From: Bacteroidota bacterium
Lineage (GTDB): Bacteria; Bacteroidota; Bacteroidia; Chitinophagales; Chitinophagaceae
Reading direction: 5' to 3'
Assembly (NCBI GenBank): GCA_018267575.1
Contig: JAFDYF010000060.1
Coordinates: 1 to 40,774, forward strand
DNA length: 40,774 bases
Made by a program: the position numbers and the translations under genes. The notes under the pieces are model-generated. The model searched no databases, had not been told where the DNA came from, and was given only the letters and a program-made list of their open reading frames with translations. Of the stretch, positions 22,337 to 33,042 are shown piece after piece. Position 1 is the stretch's first letter. The number at the start of each line of letters is the position of its first letter.

Positions 22337-23452
22337 ATGAACAAAAACAAACTCACTAACATTGCGCTTCATGTTTTCATCTGGCTGCTCTATGCCCTCA
22401 TCATCTATATCATCAATTATCTTTCCAATCCAAGTGTTAGCTTCCTCGGTACAGTGTTATACCTCCTCCCGTTTTGCGCCACATTTTATCTGGTGGTTTT
22501 TTGCCTCGGGCTATACAAAAAAATTGGTGTGGCCTGGAGTGTGCTATCCTTTTTTATCGTATTTGCCGTAATGGCCTGCATCGGCTACCTATATATTTAC
22601 CTTTTCTTGCCGGCCAATGGCATGAAATTATTCACTGACACCAAACTGAAAAGCTTTTTTCAAGAAGCGGTAATTGGATATATCCGCTATTACAGTTATG
22701 CCATTCTCTATTTCTACGCCAATGAAAACATAAAAAAGGAAAAACAATTACGCATTCTGCATGAGGAGAAAGCGAGAATAGAAAAAGAAAAAATAGAAAA
22801 GGAACTGGAAAATGCACTGTTAAAGCAACAGGAAATTAAAGCACAGAAAGAGATGGTGCAATTGGAAAAAGAAAAAATCCAGCTTGAGTATGCTTTTCTC
22901 AGGGCTCAGATCAACCCGCATTTCCTGCACAATACCCTGAACCTTCTTTTCTCCAAAGCCTTGAAATACTCCCCTGAACTGGCAGACAATATCTTGAAAC
23001 TTTCCAGGATCATGAGATATTCCTTGGAAAGCCTAGACTATGACAGCGGGCGGGTTTCCATCCAGAAAGAACTGGAGAATCTACAAACCTTACTAGATAT
23101 ACAAAACATGCGGTTCGGCGACAGTAAGATCATCCAGTTCACCACAGAAGGGGAATTCAGTGGGCAAATGTTGCCTCCATTATCACTTATCACGATTGTT
23201 GAAAATGCATTTAAGTATGGTGACCTGAAAGACCCAGATCACCCGCTTCAAATAAAAGTAATCCTGAAGCCGAAAGAGATCTATTTTCTATGCTTCAACA
23301 AAAAAAAGAAAAATTTCGTGCCCGTCTCTTCCATGAACATCGGGATAACCAATCTGAGCAAAAGGCTCGATGGCTATTTCAAAGGCAAGTACAAGATGAA
23401 GGCCACCGATGAACAGGAGTTTTATACATTCGAGCTTAGTATTCAAAATTAA
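22337..23452 (+). CDS. LytS-type sensor histidine kinase without a partner regulator nearby
   Basis: A 371-residue membrane kinase of the His_kinase (LytS/YehU) family. I chose the ATG at 22337 (MNKNKLTNIALHVFIW), since the longer frame uses TTG and adds 30 unlikely residues. Four transmembrane helices lie in about residues 7-125, then a charged coiled coil (about 132-185, KEKQLRILHEEKARIEKEKI). Next is the phosphoacceptor motif LRAQINPHFLHNTLN with His195, and an ATPase end with IVENAFKYGD and NIGITNLSKRL. The G box is slightly degenerate. Members of this family normally pair with LytTR regulators; none is adjacent here. It lies 158 bp after the acyltransferase gene on the same strand, so it may sense a product of that locus, but this is only positional inference. 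Confidence 0.88.
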   Translation: MNKNKLTNIALHVFIWLLYALIIYIINYLSNPSVSFLGTVLYLLPFCATFYLVVFCLGLYKKIGVAWSVLSFFIVFAVMACIGYLYIYLFLPANGMKLFTDTKLKSFFQEAVIGYIRYYSYAILYFYANENIKKEKQLRILHEEKARIEKEKIEKELENALLKQQEIKAQKEMVQLEKEKIQLEYAFLRAQINPHFLHNTLNLLFSKALKYSPELADNILKLSRIMRYSLESLDYDSGRVSIQKELENLQTLLDIQNMRFGDSKIIQFTTEGEFSGQMLPPLSLITIVENAFKYGDLKDPDHPLQIKVILKPKEIYFLCFNKKKKNFVPVSSMNIGITNLSKRLDGYFKGKYKMKATDEQEFYTFELSIQN

Positions 23453-23527
23453 CAAGCAGTATTGGCATAAGCATAAATCCAACCGATGCTGATATACCCT
23501 AATACCAATTCATTTAAAACCTGTTTC

Positions 23528-24607
23528 TCAATCCCCTGGTTTCAAGCTTCTTTGAAAAATAGAATCCCATGTCGAAAGCGCGGGCTTGGGATTTAGCAAT
23601 GAATCTACCATTCCCAGATAGGCGAAATATTTGATGGTAGGGTTCACCGTTACTGGCAAAGCAGCTAGTTCAATATCCGTGAACGTAAGCTGGAATAATG
23701 CAATCGCTTGAACATTGTCGAGCAATTGGCTTTGCCTAGAAATATATTGTGACTGAATCTCATTGCTACTCGTTATCGGTTGCCCATTGTAGTTAGAAAT
23801 GGATTGCGATGTCCATCCACCCTCTGAAACAAAAACGGGGGTAGGTCTGCCGTTCAACAATTTGGTATAATAATTCAAAGGCAGGGAAGCTGGGGTTTTG
23901 AAATTGAAATAGGGATAGGAAGATATGCCCAACTCCTGCAAAAAGAGAAAATCGGAAAAATCCTGCTCCACACCTTGATAAACACTCCCCCCGTTCAGTT
24001 CTCCCCAAGCATAATCTACTTGCACGCTGACGCTCAGCTTTACGTTCTTATCATATTTTCTTACTGAAATGGCAGCATTGTTTGCGGCAATCTTAACGCC
24101 ATGATAAATGGAATCGGGCGCAATACCCCTGATTAAATTCGTTTCCATCGCCAAACCCAAATGATCCGGTCTGAGCACACTATCCATCACAAAAACATAA
24201 CGTTGGTAAACCTCCTGCATGGCGGTTTGGGCGATACTTCCCCCATCTGCAACCAAGTCATCAGCATCTGCCGCCCTGTTAAGACCATTTTCCGGGTCAA
24301 CAAAAACCCAGACCTTGAAATTTTTGGAACGATAAAAATTGACCAATAACTGATAATTGTTGACCACATAAGCCACCGGGTTTTCCCCTTTAAGAAGAGA
24401 ATCCCAAGGTACTTGTCCACTGATCATGGCAGCATCTGCACTTTCTGTCCAGAGTTTTAGTGATTGTATAGCCAGATTAAAATCCATTCTGGGGGCTGAG
24501 TTCTGAAAACCCATCCGATAGGTTCGCTGGGAAAGCCTGTTACCGTTTCTTTTGTTGCAAGAACAAAGGATCGCAAGAACTAGCAATAGGTAGAACGTGT
24601 TTTTCAT
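23528..24607 (-). CDS. Lipoprotein with GH53-like TIM-barrel glycosidase pattern
   Basis: The start is taken as the ATG at 24607 (MKNTFYLLLVLAILCSCNK), which gives a lipoprotein signal with Cys17 as the likely lipidated residue and a 359-residue product; the frame extends 31 codons further upstream without sense. The mature part reads as a TIM barrel: MGFQNSAPRMDF, the strand NFKVWVFVDPENG, the acid/base-like AMETNL (Glu155), the strand LGISSYPYFN, and the nucleophile-like VFVSEGGW (Glu262). This arrangement matches clan GH-A and best resembles arabinogalactan endo-galactanases of GH53, but the substrate is not established. It is probably exposed on a membrane face. It is convergent with the kinase gene and divergent from the next gene. 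Confidence 0.7.
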   Translation of the reverse strand: MKNTFYLLLVLAILCSCNKRNGNRLSQRTYRMGFQNSAPRMDFNLAIQSLKLWTESADAAMISGQVPWDSLLKGENPVAYVVNNYQLLVNFYRSKNFKVWVFVDPENGLNRAADADDLVADGGSIAQTAMQEVYQRYVFVMDSVLRPDHLGLAMETNLIRGIAPDSIYHGVKIAANNAAISVRKYDKNVKLSVSVQVDYAWGELNGGSVYQGVEQDFSDFLFLQELGISSYPYFNFKTPASLPLNYYTKLLNGRPTPVFVSEGGWTSQSISNYNGQPITSSNEIQSQYISRQSQLLDNVQAIALFQLTFTDIELAALPVTVNPTIKYFAYLGMVDSLLNPKPALSTWDSIFQRSLKPGD

Positions 24608-24786
24608 TCTTATAAAATAAGACTTTAAACTAGGATAATTTACATAAACAATTAACCCATTCACTTTATTGCGCCTTTCCCATGGATGAATGTTACCCAA
24701 AAGCCAATTATTGCCTCATAGGTCAAAGCACGAGCGGTTAGTCCCATATTTTTTTGTAAGTTTAAAATTATTTCAAACTTATTCAT

Positions 24787-25419
24787 ATGCGTATCCTTTT
24801 AGTATTAATCGTTTGCTCAATAGCTTATGGCAGTTTTGCACAAGAACTTGACTTCACCGATTTCCGTCGTAAAAACGAAGGGTTTTCGCATATAACCAAC
24901 AAATCGATGCGCAACGACCTTGCCTCTTTTACATTGGGCGGACTTGATGAAAGTATTGGCAAAGGCCAATTAAAAAAAATGCCAGTAACAAGTTATGGCA
25001 ATGATTTCATCACTTTCGACAGTAACCAAATCAAGGTTATTATTAAGACAGGACCATTTTTTGCGACCAAACACAAAATGATTAAGGAAGGCGACCATGT
25101 GGTGAAAATCGACAACAAGCCTTATTTTGGCAACTATGGAAAAATCCCATCGGTAGGTATTTACAGTCTGACCGTTATAGTGGACAAAGATACAGTGCCG
25201 ATACCCGCCAATGCCATTGCCAACCTCTACAACCCACAGTTGACCTATTTTGAGGGAGGGGTCATGAAAACAAAATGCGCCGTTTACCTATCCCCCGACA
25301 AACATAGCTTCTACATTTATATGCTTAATATGGACAATATGGGTGGCTATGAAGTAACCTGGGTAATACAGGACAAGCAATTTGTAAGGCGGGTAATCGA
25401 CTATGGCTTTATTCAATAA
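24787..25419 (+). CDS. Secreted hypothetical protein, 210 aa
   Basis: I do not recognise the family. Residues 1-18 are a clear signal peptide (MRILLVLIVCSIAYGSFA, then QELDF). The mature part is strand-rich with a motif LTVIVDKDTVPIPANAIANL and a C-terminal MLNMDNMGGYEVTWVIQDKQ. There are no metal or nucleophile motifs. It is expected in the periplasm or outside the cell. The 27-bp gap to the convergent threonine aldolase gene is short. Codon usage resembles the neighbours. Confidence 0.7.
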   Translation: MRILLVLIVCSIAYGSFAQELDFTDFRRKNEGFSHITNKSMRNDLASFTLGGLDESIGKGQLKKMPVTSYGNDFITFDSNQIKVIIKTGPFFATKHKMIKEGDHVVKIDNKPYFGNYGKIPSVGIYSLTVIVDKDTVPIPANAIANLYNPQLTYFEGGVMKTKCAVYLSPDKHSFYIYMLNMDNMGGYEVTWVIQDKQFVRRVIDYGFIQ

Positions 25420-25445
25420 GCCCCAATCAAAAAATAATGGCGACA

Positions 25446-26462
25446 TTAGAGCTTTGAAATTTGGGTGATGGTCTCCTCCACCATCGCTGTTGAAATATCC
25501 AGATGCAGCACAAAGCGAAGTTGCTGTTCTGCAATCGCCATCACCTGAATGCCTTTGGGTAATAGCTTTTCGGCAATTTGTTTAGCGGGGAAACCATCCT
25601 TTGTTGTCGCAATCACAATATTCGTTTCCACAGGTAGGATGCTCGCTACAAAATCCTTTTTGGCCAAGGCAGCTTCAATCTGTTTGGCATGTGCATGATC
25701 CTGCGCCAACCGGTCAATATGGTTTTGCAAAGCATACACCCCAGCCGCTGCCATAAAACCAGCCTGCCGCATGCCCCCACCAAAAACCTTTCTGATGCGT
25801 CTGGCTTTTTTGATAAAATCTTTGTTGCCTATCAAAACACTGCCAATGGGACAACCCAATCCCTTGTTTAGGCAAATGGAAATGCTATCGAAAATGGCAC
25901 CATATTGTTTCGGGTCTTCTTTTTTTGCCACTATTGCGTTGAACAAACGGGCACCATCAAGATGTAATTGCAGGTTATAATCTGTACAAACCTTTCTGAT
26001 CTTTTTTATTTCTTCCAAATCATAACAGGCCCCGCCACCACGGTTGGATGTGTTTTCGAGACAAACCAAGGAGGTTCGTGCCTTATGCACATCATCCGGA
26101 TTGATAGAAGTTTCAACCTGGCTAGCGTTGATGCGACCATTGTCCCCATCAATTGCTCGCACCTGCGATCCTGAATTGGAGGCAATACCTCCTCCTTCAT
26201 AAATATACACATGGGCATTGCTTGCACAAATCACTTCATCACCCGGCTGGGTATGGCAGCGGATGGCAATCTGGTTGCTCATAGTACCACTGGGGCAGTA
26301 AATTGCCGCCTGCATCCCAAAACGTTCAGCCACCATGCTTTCAAGCAGGTTAATGCTGGGGTCTTCCCCAAAAACGTCATCGCCTACCTCGGCTTGCATC
26401 ATGGCTTCCAACATGGCCGCAGTGGGCTTCGTAACGGTATCTGACCGAAAATCTATTTTCAT
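25446..26462 (-). CDS. ltaE: Low-specificity L-threonine aldolase
   Basis: A 338-residue PLP enzyme that splits L-threonine (or allo-threonine) into glycine and acetaldehyde. The start is the ATG at 26462 (MKIDFRSDTVTKPTAAMLEA), the family's fixed beginning; the longer frame adds 12 residues. Motifs are GDDVFGEDPSINLLE, HLDGARLFNA (the Asp that holds the PLP nitrogen), and the Schiff-base Lys200 in SICLNKGLGCPIGS, followed by RRIRKVFGGGMRQAG. It is divergent from gcvP over a 293-bp region. Together the two genes would make glycine and then split it to one-carbon units for folate, feeding thyA-type reactions. Confidence 0.95.
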   Translation of the reverse strand: MKIDFRSDTVTKPTAAMLEAMMQAEVGDDVFGEDPSINLLESMVAERFGMQAAIYCPSGTMSNQIAIRCHTQPGDEVICASNAHVYIYEGGGIASNSGSQVRAIDGDNGRINASQVETSINPDDVHKARTSLVCLENTSNRGGGACYDLEEIKKIRKVCTDYNLQLHLDGARLFNAIVAKKEDPKQYGAIFDSISICLNKGLGCPIGSVLIGNKDFIKKARRIRKVFGGGMRQAGFMAAAGVYALQNHIDRLAQDHAHAKQIEAALAKKDFVASILPVETNIVIATTKDGFPAKQIAEKLLPKGIQVMAIAEQQLRFVLHLDISTAMVEETITQISKL

Positions 26463-26718
26463 AAATAATAAAAATTGCAAATTAACTTGAATTGGCAAGA
26501 ATACTCATTAATCGTCAAGTGATTTTTTCTTTTAAATACCCGCAGTAAAAAACACGAGATATATAGGTCCGACTATATTTTTCCCAAACCCTTTATTAGT
26601 TTAAGTCGAAAGTCTTTGTCTTTTGTCGTTTACTCCCTCATTTCAAGAGGACTATAAACAGTTTCCCCCAGTTTATCCCCCACCTCCGTTAGCCCATCAT
26701 TTTATCCTCCTATCCGCG

Positions 26719-26726
26719 TAACTTTG
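26719..26726 (+). promoter_or_regulatory. -7 element (TAACTTTG) of gcvP
   Basis: A perfect TAnnTTTG in the divergent ltaE-gcvP region. Predicted transcription start is near 26732, leaving a leader of about 25 nt. No glycine-riboswitch-like structure fits in such a short leader. Confidence 0.55.
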
Positions 26727-26755
26727 CGGCAATTTTAACTGTTAACTGAAGATTA

Positions 26756-29674
26756 ATGATGAACCTATTTGAACAACAGCAGCATGAGTTTTCCAGCAGA
26801 CATATCGGGACAAATGAACATGAAAAAGACCAGATGCTTAAAACCATTGGGGCAAGCAGTCTGGATGAGCTGATAAACAAAACAGTACCCGCTTCCATCC
26901 GAAGCCATACCGCTTTGGCAACCCCAGGCCCGGTGAGCGAATACCAATACCTGAACGAACTGAAACAGGTAGCCCAAAAAAACAAGGTATTTAAAAGCTA
27001 TATTGGACAGGGATATTTTAATACCATTACCCCCAGTGTTATCCTGCGTAATGTTTTTGAAAACCCCGGATGGTACACCCAATACACACCTTACCAAGCA
27101 GAGATTTCGCAAGGCCGGCTGGAAAGTCTGCTGAACTTTCAGACCATGGTGAGCGACCTTACCGGATTGCCCTTGGCCAATGCCTCTTTGCTCGATGAAG
27201 GCACGGCTGCAGCCGAAGCCATGACCATGTTCTTCCACGACCTCAATAAACCGGGGGACATCAAAAAGCCCAAATTTTTTGTTGATAATAACGTATATGC
27301 ACAAACGAAAGATTTGTTGCGGACCCGCTCAGCACCCATTGGGATTGAACTGGTTTTCGGGAACTACCCTCAAGCATCAATTGATGAAAGCTTTTTTGGG
27401 GCGATTGTACAATACCCAAACAACGAAGGTCGCATTGATGACCATCGTGATTTCATCAAAAAAATACATGCAGCCAAAGGTTTTGTGGTGATGGCTACAG
27501 ACCTGTTGGCGCTTACACTTTTGACCCCTCCCGGGGAACTGGGTGCAGATGTAGCGATTGGTTCCGCACAACGCTTTGGCGTGCCCATGGGCTTTGGTGG
27601 ACCACATGCGGCTTTTTTTGCAGCTACAGATGGGTTTAAAAGATCGATACCCGGTCGTATTATTGGCATTAGCATTGACGCACAAAACAACCGTGCACTG
27701 CGAATGGCCCTGCAAACCCGCGAACAACATATCAAAAGGGAAAAAGCAACTTCCAATATTTGTACCGCACAAGCCTTGCTCGCAAACATGGCCGCCATGT
27801 ATGCGGTCTATCATGGACCTGAAGGTTTGAAAAATATTGCCAAAAGGGTTTCCTTGCTCAGCAAGAGTCTGGCTAACGCACTAACAAAAATCGGTAGCAA
27901 TTCTTATAAGATCGTTCACCAAAATTACTTCGATACTATTCTGGTGGACGTTAAAGACCCCAAGACCATCAAAACCCTTAGCGAAAAAGAAGGGATCAAC
28001 CTACATTATTTCAGGGGGTCTAATGCTGTTTCAATCAGCTTGGATGAAACCAGTTCTATTGATGACGTGAATAAATTGCTGGGTATTTTCGCACAAGCAG
28101 CCAATCTGCCTGCTATACAAATCGATACTAATCTGAGTTCATTATCGAATATTCCTGATTTTGCAACCAGGACCTCCCCTTACTTAACACATCCGCTTTT
28201 CAATTCGCACCATAGTGAAAGCGAGATGATGCGTTATTTAAAAAGCCTCGAAAACAAAGACCTATCATTGAATACCTCGATGATTTCGCTGGGGTCCTGT
28301 ACTATGAAACTGAATGCCGCAACCGAACTGATTCCAGTAAGCTGGCCTGAATTTAGCCAAATACATCCATTCGCTCCTGAAGACCAATGGCAAGGATATA
28401 AACAAATCATCACCGAACTAGAAGAATGGTTGAGCAAGATCACGGGGTTTGCAGCAACTTCCTTACAACCCAATAGTGGTGCTCAGGGCGAATATGCCGG
28501 TTTGTTGACCATCCGCGCCTACCATGAAAGTACGAATAGCCATCATCGTGATATTATCCTTATACCCATCTCTGCCCATGGCACCAACCCTGCCAGTGCT
28601 GTGATGGCAGGCATGAAAGTGGTTGTTGTAAAAAGTGATGAGGATGGGCATATTGATGTGGCTGACTTAAAAGCCAAAGCGATTCAATATAAAGACTCAT
28701 TGGCTGGCTTGATGGTCACGTATCCATCTACCCACGGGGTTTTTGAAGAAAGCATTAAAGATATCTGCGAAACCATCCATCAAAATGGAGGTCTTGTGTA
28801 TATGGATGGCGCCAATATGAATGCACAGGTAGGGCTCACCAGTCCGGGCATTATCGGTGCGGATGTTTGCCATCTGAACCTGCACAAAACATTTGCCATC
28901 CCGCATGGTGGTGGTGGCCCTGGTGTAGGACCTATCTGTGTAACTGAGAAACTGAAACCATTCCTTCCCGGGCATATTTCCTTTAGTACAAAATCAACAG
29001 CTAATGGTCAGCAGTCATCACATGCAGTAAGCGCCGCACCGTATGGATCAGCCAGCATCCTGCTCATCAGCTATGCGTATATCAAAATGTTGGGGCCTGA
29101 TGGCTTAACGGATTCCACCAAATATGCGATACTGAATGCAAATTATATGAAAGCCCGTTTGGAAAAATATTATAAGATCCTGTACAGCGGCAGCAATAAT
29201 ACCTGTGCACATGAATTTATCGTGGACCTTCGTCCTTTCAAAATCAGTGCGGCCGTTGAAGCAGAGGATGTGGCTAAAAGACTGATGGATTATGGGTTTC
29301 ATGCCCCTACCCTAAGCTTCCCCGTGCCCGGCACTATTATGATCGAGCCAACTGAAAGCGAGGATAAAGCCGAGCTCGACCGTTTTTGTGATGCACTGAT
29401 TGCCATTTATCATGAAATAAAAGCAATTGAAGAGGGCAAATTGGATAAAGCGGATAATCCTTTGAAAAATGCACCTCATACCCAACACATGATTTGCGCT
29501 AACGAGTGGACGCACTCTTATACTAGGGAGTCTGCGGCTTTCCCATTGGCATATACACGTGACAATAAATTCTGGCCTTCGATTGCACGTGTGAACAATA
29601 CCTATGGCGACAGAAACCTCATATGCACTTGTGAACCGGTGAGCACTTATGCAGAAGAGACGGTTGCCAACTAA
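26756..29674 (+). CDS. gcvP: Glycine dehydrogenase (aminomethyl-transferring), P protein of the glycine cleavage system
   Basis: A 972-residue single-chain (homodimeric type) P protein, which decarboxylates glycine and passes the aminomethyl group to the lipoyl H protein. It starts [22 protein letters not shown] at 26759 is equally possible. The N-terminal half has [19 protein letters not shown] and [21 protein letters not shown]. The C-terminal half has [17 protein letters not shown], the PLP lysine K711 in [19 protein letters not shown], and [16 protein letters not shown] near the end. Both halves are full length and no frameshift is seen. The gcvT and gcvH genes are not in the window. Its divergent partner is threonine aldolase, a glycine source. 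Confidence 0.98.
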   Translation: MMNLFEQQQHEFSSRHIGTNEHEKDQMLKTIGASSLDELINKTVPASIRSHTALATPGPVSEYQYLNELKQVAQKNKVFKSYIGQGYFNTITPSVILRNVFENPGWYTQYTPYQAEISQGRLESLLNFQTMVSDLTGLPLANASLLDEGTAAAEAMTMFFHDLNKPGDIKKPKFFVDNNVYAQTKDLLRTRSAPIGIELVFGNYPQASIDESFFGAIVQYPNNEGRIDDHRDFIKKIHAAKGFVVMATDLLALTLLTPPGELGADVAIGSAQRFGVPMGFGGPHAAFFAATDGFKRSIPGRIIGISIDAQNNRALRMALQTREQHIKREKATSNICTAQALLANMAAMYAVYHGPEGLKNIAKRVSLLSKSLANALTKIGSNSYKIVHQNYFDTILVDVKDPKTIKTLSEKEGINLHYFRGSNAVSISLDETSSIDDVNKLLGIFAQAANLPAIQIDTNLSSLSNIPDFATRTSPYLTHPLFNSHHSESEMMRYLKSLENKDLSLNTSMISLGSCTMKLNAATELIPVSWPEFSQIHPFAPEDQWQGYKQIITELEEWLSKITGFAATSLQPNSGAQGEYAGLLTIRAYHESTNSHHRDIILIPISAHGTNPASAVMAGMKVVVVKSDEDGHIDVADLKAKAIQYKDSLAGLMVTYPSTHGVFEESIKDICETIHQNGGLVYMDGANMNAQVGLTSPGIIGADVCHLNLHKTFAIPHGGGGPGVGPICVTEKLKPFLPGHISFSTKSTANGQQSSHAVSAAPYGSASILLISYAYIKMLGPDGLTDSTKYAILNANYMKARLEKYYKILYSGSNNTCAHEFIVDLRPFKISAAVEAEDVAKRLMDYGFHAPTLSFPVPGTIMIEPTESEDKAELDRFCDALIAIYHEIKAIEEGKLDKADNPLKNAPHTQHMICANEWTHSYTRESAAFPLAYTRDNKFWPSIARVNNTYGDRNLICTCEPVSTYAEETVAN

Positions 29675-29689
29675 GTTTGCCCTAATACA

Positions 29690-29727
29690 AAAAGAATAGT
29701 TTGTAGAGATTCTTCAATTATTCTTTT
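29690..29727 (+). terminator. Weak AT-rich hairpin after gcvP
   Basis: AAAAGAATA (29690-29698) can pair with TATTCTTTT (29719-29727), followed by ATTTAAG. The 20-nt loop and AT-rich stem make this a weak candidate, but it is the only one 16 bp after the gcvP stop codon. Confidence 0.35.
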
Positions 29728-29789
29728 ATTTAAGTGGCATTTATTTTTTGTTGAAAGCGTCTTATATTTATTTAATAAAACTAATTCGC

Positions 29790-32531
29790 ATGAAACAAAA
29801 AAGCCTTATCTGGCTGTTGCTTGCAATGATGCAGGCAAGCTTCGCACTATCCCAAAAAGCACCTGCTTCTAAAATTTCAACTTCTCCAACTTACCTCCGT
29901 TCTATTGAAGGGGTGAAAGAATACCGATTACCCAATGGACTGCAAATATTATTGGTACCCGATGCGGCTCAGACCAATGTGGTCGTGAACGTGGTATATC
30001 ATGTGGGATCCAGACAGGAAGGATACGGGGAAACCGGCATGGCACACTTATTGGAGCATATGATGTTCAAAGGAACCAAAAGATTTTCGAGCATCAAACA
30101 AACCATCGCCGATAAAGGCGCCTTTGCCAATGGTACTACTTGGTACGACCGTACCGATTATTTTGAAATACTCCCCGCTATTGACAGCAACCTGATCTGG
30201 GCGCTCGACATGGAGTCTGACAGGATGGTCAACTCCTTAATGAAAAATGAAGACCTGCAAAAAGAATTTACAGTAGTACGCAATGAATTTGAAGCTGGCG
30301 AAAATTATCCAGACAATATACTTCGTGAGCGGGTCATATCCACCATGTACCTATGGCATAATTATGGAAAATCTACCATCGGTAGCAAAGACGATATTGA
30401 GCGGGTACCGATTGGAAATCTCAAAGCCTTTTATCAGAAATATTATCAGCCCGACAATGCCACACTGATTGTGGGTGGCAAATTTGATGAGAAGAAAACC
30501 TTGGCATGGATAGCAAAATATTTTGGGCAGATACCAAAACCCAGCAGGACCATTCAGCCCGCTTATACAGTGGAGCCCACTCAGGACGGGGAGCGCTATG
30601 TAGAACTTAAAAGAAATGGCGATATCCCATATATCGGCATGGCTTACCATACACCCGCTTTTTCCGATAAGGATTATGCGGCCAATGATGCAGTTGTAAA
30701 CATACTCACCAATGATCCATCTGGCGTTTTTTATAAAGCCCTCGTAGAAACCAAACTGGCCACAAAAGTATATGGGTATAGTTTTCAATTATACGATCCG
30801 GGCTTTACCTATTTTGGTTGCAGCGTGCCCAAAGACAAAAGTCTGGATAGCGCAAAAACGGCTTTTCTAAATTCCGCCAATAACCTCTCCAATTATACCA
30901 TCACGCAGGAAGACCTTGACCGGGCAAAAAATGCTTTGAACAAACAGATTGCCGACCTACAAAACAATACGGTTGATTTTTGTATCAATCTAGCCGAAAT
31001 TATTGGCGCCGGCGATTGGAGATTATTTTATATCTATCGTGACCGTGTGCAAAAACTGACATTGGAAGATGTTCAGTCAGTATTGAAAAAATATTATTTG
31101 CCCAGCAATAGAACAGTAGGTGTTTTCATCCCCGACAAAAACCCTCAAAGAGCGGATGTCCCAGAACGGCCTGACATCAATGCCTTGGTGAAGGATTATA
31201 AAGGAAGGGCGGTCGAAACGCAGACTGCCAGCTTTGAAGCAAGTATTGAAAACATCAAAAAGCACACACAATATGGAGCCTTGGGCAACGGCATGAAATG
31301 GGCATTACTTAAAAAACCGACCAAGGGCGATAAAGTATTTGCCAATATCATTTTAAAAACGGGTGATGAAAAAAGTCTAACCGGTAAGAACATTATCCCA
31401 AACCTGACCGCCCGCATGCTGAAAAATGGCACTGCCACCAAAAGCAAGAAAGAAATCAATGACCTTTTGGATAAAATAAAAACCAGCATCGATATTTACG
31501 GTGGTTCCAATTCGGTGAGTGTGCTACTGAGCAGTGACAAAGAAAATATCAATGCCGCGCTTGACCTTTTGGCCGATATACTGCTCCACCCTTCTTTCGA
31601 TAAGAATGAGTTCGACAAAATGTTGCTGGACATGAAGGGGGAATACGAGGCCAACCGCAGCGATCCTCAGTACGTGGCCTCCAATGTGCTCAGCAAAAAA
31701 ATATCGCTCTACCCCAAGGGACATCCACTATATCCAGAGGATGTGGAGGAATCACTCAATGACCTAAAAAATGCCAACTTGGAAGAGGTGAAGAAATTCT
31801 ATCAGGATTTTTATGGAACCAATAATGGTTATGCTGCTTTTGTTGGCAATATCGATGAACCATCAATCAAATCTTTTCTGGACAAAAATTTCAGCAGCTT
31901 CAACAGCAAGCAGCCCTATGCTGAATTGGAGGAAAAATATTTTGATGTGAAAGGCAGTTTGGAAACCATCAACATCAAAGACAAAACAAATGCCGTATGT
32001 TTTGGTGCTATCAATGTACCATTAAAGCAAAGCGACCCTGATTTTATTGCATTGGACATGGCAAATGAGATGCTTGGTGGCGGTGCCTTCCTTTCCTCTC
32101 GCATACCCCAACGACTACGCGAAGCAGAAGGGATGAGCTATGGCGCGGGCTCTTATCTGTCTTTCAACTATAAATATCCTGCATCCACATGGGGGGTCTA
32201 TGCTATTTTTAACCCCATCTATAAAAACAAACTGGACAGTGCCGTGCGGGATGTGATCAGCAATGCCCTACAAAATGGTTTTAAAGAAGAAGAATTTAAA
32301 AAAGCTTTGGCTAGCTGGTTACAGCAGAGGAAAACTGAGCTTGGCTTCGATCAATATCTATCATCCCGACTAGCTTCTTACATGAGCCAGAGCAAGGATT
32401 TGGAATTTTATACTGACTATGAAAAGGCAGCTAAAAAATTAACATTGGATCAGGTAAATGCAGCGCTAAGAAAATATATTAGCCTTGATAAAATCACATT
32501 CATCTATGCAGGGGATTTCAATAAGAAATAA
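29790..32531 (+). CDS. Exported M16 (pitrilysin-like) zinc metallopeptidase, two-domain form
   Basis: A 913-residue protein. I take the ATG at 29790 (MKQKSLIWLLLAMMQASFAL), which gives a signal peptide cleaved near LSQ/K; a longer TTG frame adds 14 residues. The active half (about residues 45-460) has the inverted zinc motif H86-x-x-E89-H90 (MAHLLEHMMFKGT) and the downstream acid Glu166 in VVRNEFEAGE. The second half (about 480-913) is the non-catalytic M16 copy, with GGAFLSSRIPQRLREAEGMSYG, the R/Y substrate-binding element. Such periplasmic proteases degrade peptides inside a closed chamber. A strong terminator follows. Confidence 0.93.
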   Translation: MKQKSLIWLLLAMMQASFALSQKAPASKISTSPTYLRSIEGVKEYRLPNGLQILLVPDAAQTNVVVNVVYHVGSRQEGYGETGMAHLLEHMMFKGTKRFSSIKQTIADKGAFANGTTWYDRTDYFEILPAIDSNLIWALDMESDRMVNSLMKNEDLQKEFTVVRNEFEAGENYPDNILRERVISTMYLWHNYGKSTIGSKDDIERVPIGNLKAFYQKYYQPDNATLIVGGKFDEKKTLAWIAKYFGQIPKPSRTIQPAYTVEPTQDGERYVELKRNGDIPYIGMAYHTPAFSDKDYAANDAVVNILTNDPSGVFYKALVETKLATKVYGYSFQLYDPGFTYFGCSVPKDKSLDSAKTAFLNSANNLSNYTITQEDLDRAKNALNKQIADLQNNTVDFCINLAEIIGAGDWRLFYIYRDRVQKLTLEDVQSVLKKYYLPSNRTVGVFIPDKNPQRADVPERPDINALVKDYKGRAVETQTASFEASIENIKKHTQYGALGNGMKWALLKKPTKGDKVFANIILKTGDEKSLTGKNIIPNLTARMLKNGTATKSKKEINDLLDKIKTSIDIYGGSNSVSVLLSSDKENINAALDLLADILLHPSFDKNEFDKMLLDMKGEYEANRSDPQYVASNVLSKKISLYPKGHPLYPEDVEESLNDLKNANLEEVKKFYQDFYGTNNGYAAFVGNIDEPSIKSFLDKNFSSFNSKQPYAELEEKYFDVKGSLETINIKDKTNAVCFGAINVPLKQSDPDFIALDMANEMLGGGAFLSSRIPQRLREAEGMSYGAGSYLSFNYKYPASTWGVYAIFNPIYKNKLDSAVRDVISNALQNGFKEEEFKKALASWLQQRKTELGFDQYLSSRLASYMSQSKDLEFYTDYEKAAKKLTLDQVNAALRKYISLDKITFIYAGDFNKK

Positions 32532-32546
32532 ATAATTCCAAAAAAG

Positions 32547-32580
32547 AACCCCGGCACATTCACTATGATGCCGGGGTTTT
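32547..32580 (+). terminator. Strong rho-independent terminator after the M16 peptidase gene
   Basis: AACCCCGGCA (32547-32556) pairs with TGCCGGGGTT (32569-32578), a 10-bp stem with a 12-nt loop and TTTTTATTT after it. It lies 16 bp after the stop codon, facing a convergent gene. Confidence 0.9.
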
Positions 32581-32623
32581 TATTTATCATAAGCTTTTTA
32601 GCTAATCCTTCATTTTTCTATTC

Positions 32624-33019
32624 TTAACGGCGGATAAGCGTAACGATATTCCCCGGATGCTCCTCATCAAAATGGGTACGGCTATCATGTTTATGAAGTA
32701 CCTGCAATTTCATCGTATTCTTATCCAACAGTTCAATCAGGTATTCGTTGCGGTGTTTGCGATGGTCGGGTTTAAAATCCACAATCAACAATGCTGGTTT
32801 ATGACTGGCATCCAACAGGTAATAATAATCTTTGGAAGTGCCAGTCCGTCCTTTATAGGAAAAACGTACTTTTTCCTTATCCACAAAAATAATGGTAGCT
32901 GCATATTTTTTGATATTCTGATCCCAAGTACCAACTAGGTCAGCAATTTTAACTTGTTGGCTACGCAAGCCCGTACAAGCAATCAGCATTAAAACAAAAA
33001 ACAGAACTGGCTTTTTCAT
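32624..33019 (-). CDS. Small putative lipoprotein, 131 aa
   Basis: The N-terminus MKKPVLFFVLMLIACTGLRS has a lipobox-like LIAC with Cys15, so it is probably a lipoprotein; cleavage after LRS by signal peptidase I is the alternative. The mature part (VGTWDQNIKKYAATIIFVDK...VRFSYKGRTGTSKDYYYLLD) is a strand pattern seen in small lipocalin-like proteins of this phylum, where the opening VGTW is the usual start. Function unknown. It lies 23 bp downstream of the msrC gene on the same strand and may share its transcript. Confidence 0.7.
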   Translation of the reverse strand: MKKPVLFFVLMLIACTGLRSQQVKIADLVGTWDQNIKKYAATIIFVDKEKVRFSYKGRTGTSKDYYYLLDASHKPALLIVDFKPDHRKHRNEYLIELLDKNTMKLQVLHKHDSRTHFDEEHPGNIVTLIRR

Positions 33020-33042
33020 GGTTATTGATTTTCCGAAAATGA

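Noticed and set aside
27370..27830. Long open frames on both strands inside gcvP (142, 145 and 90 aa)
   Set aside because: All are out-of-frame shadows of the strongly conserved P-protein coding sequence.
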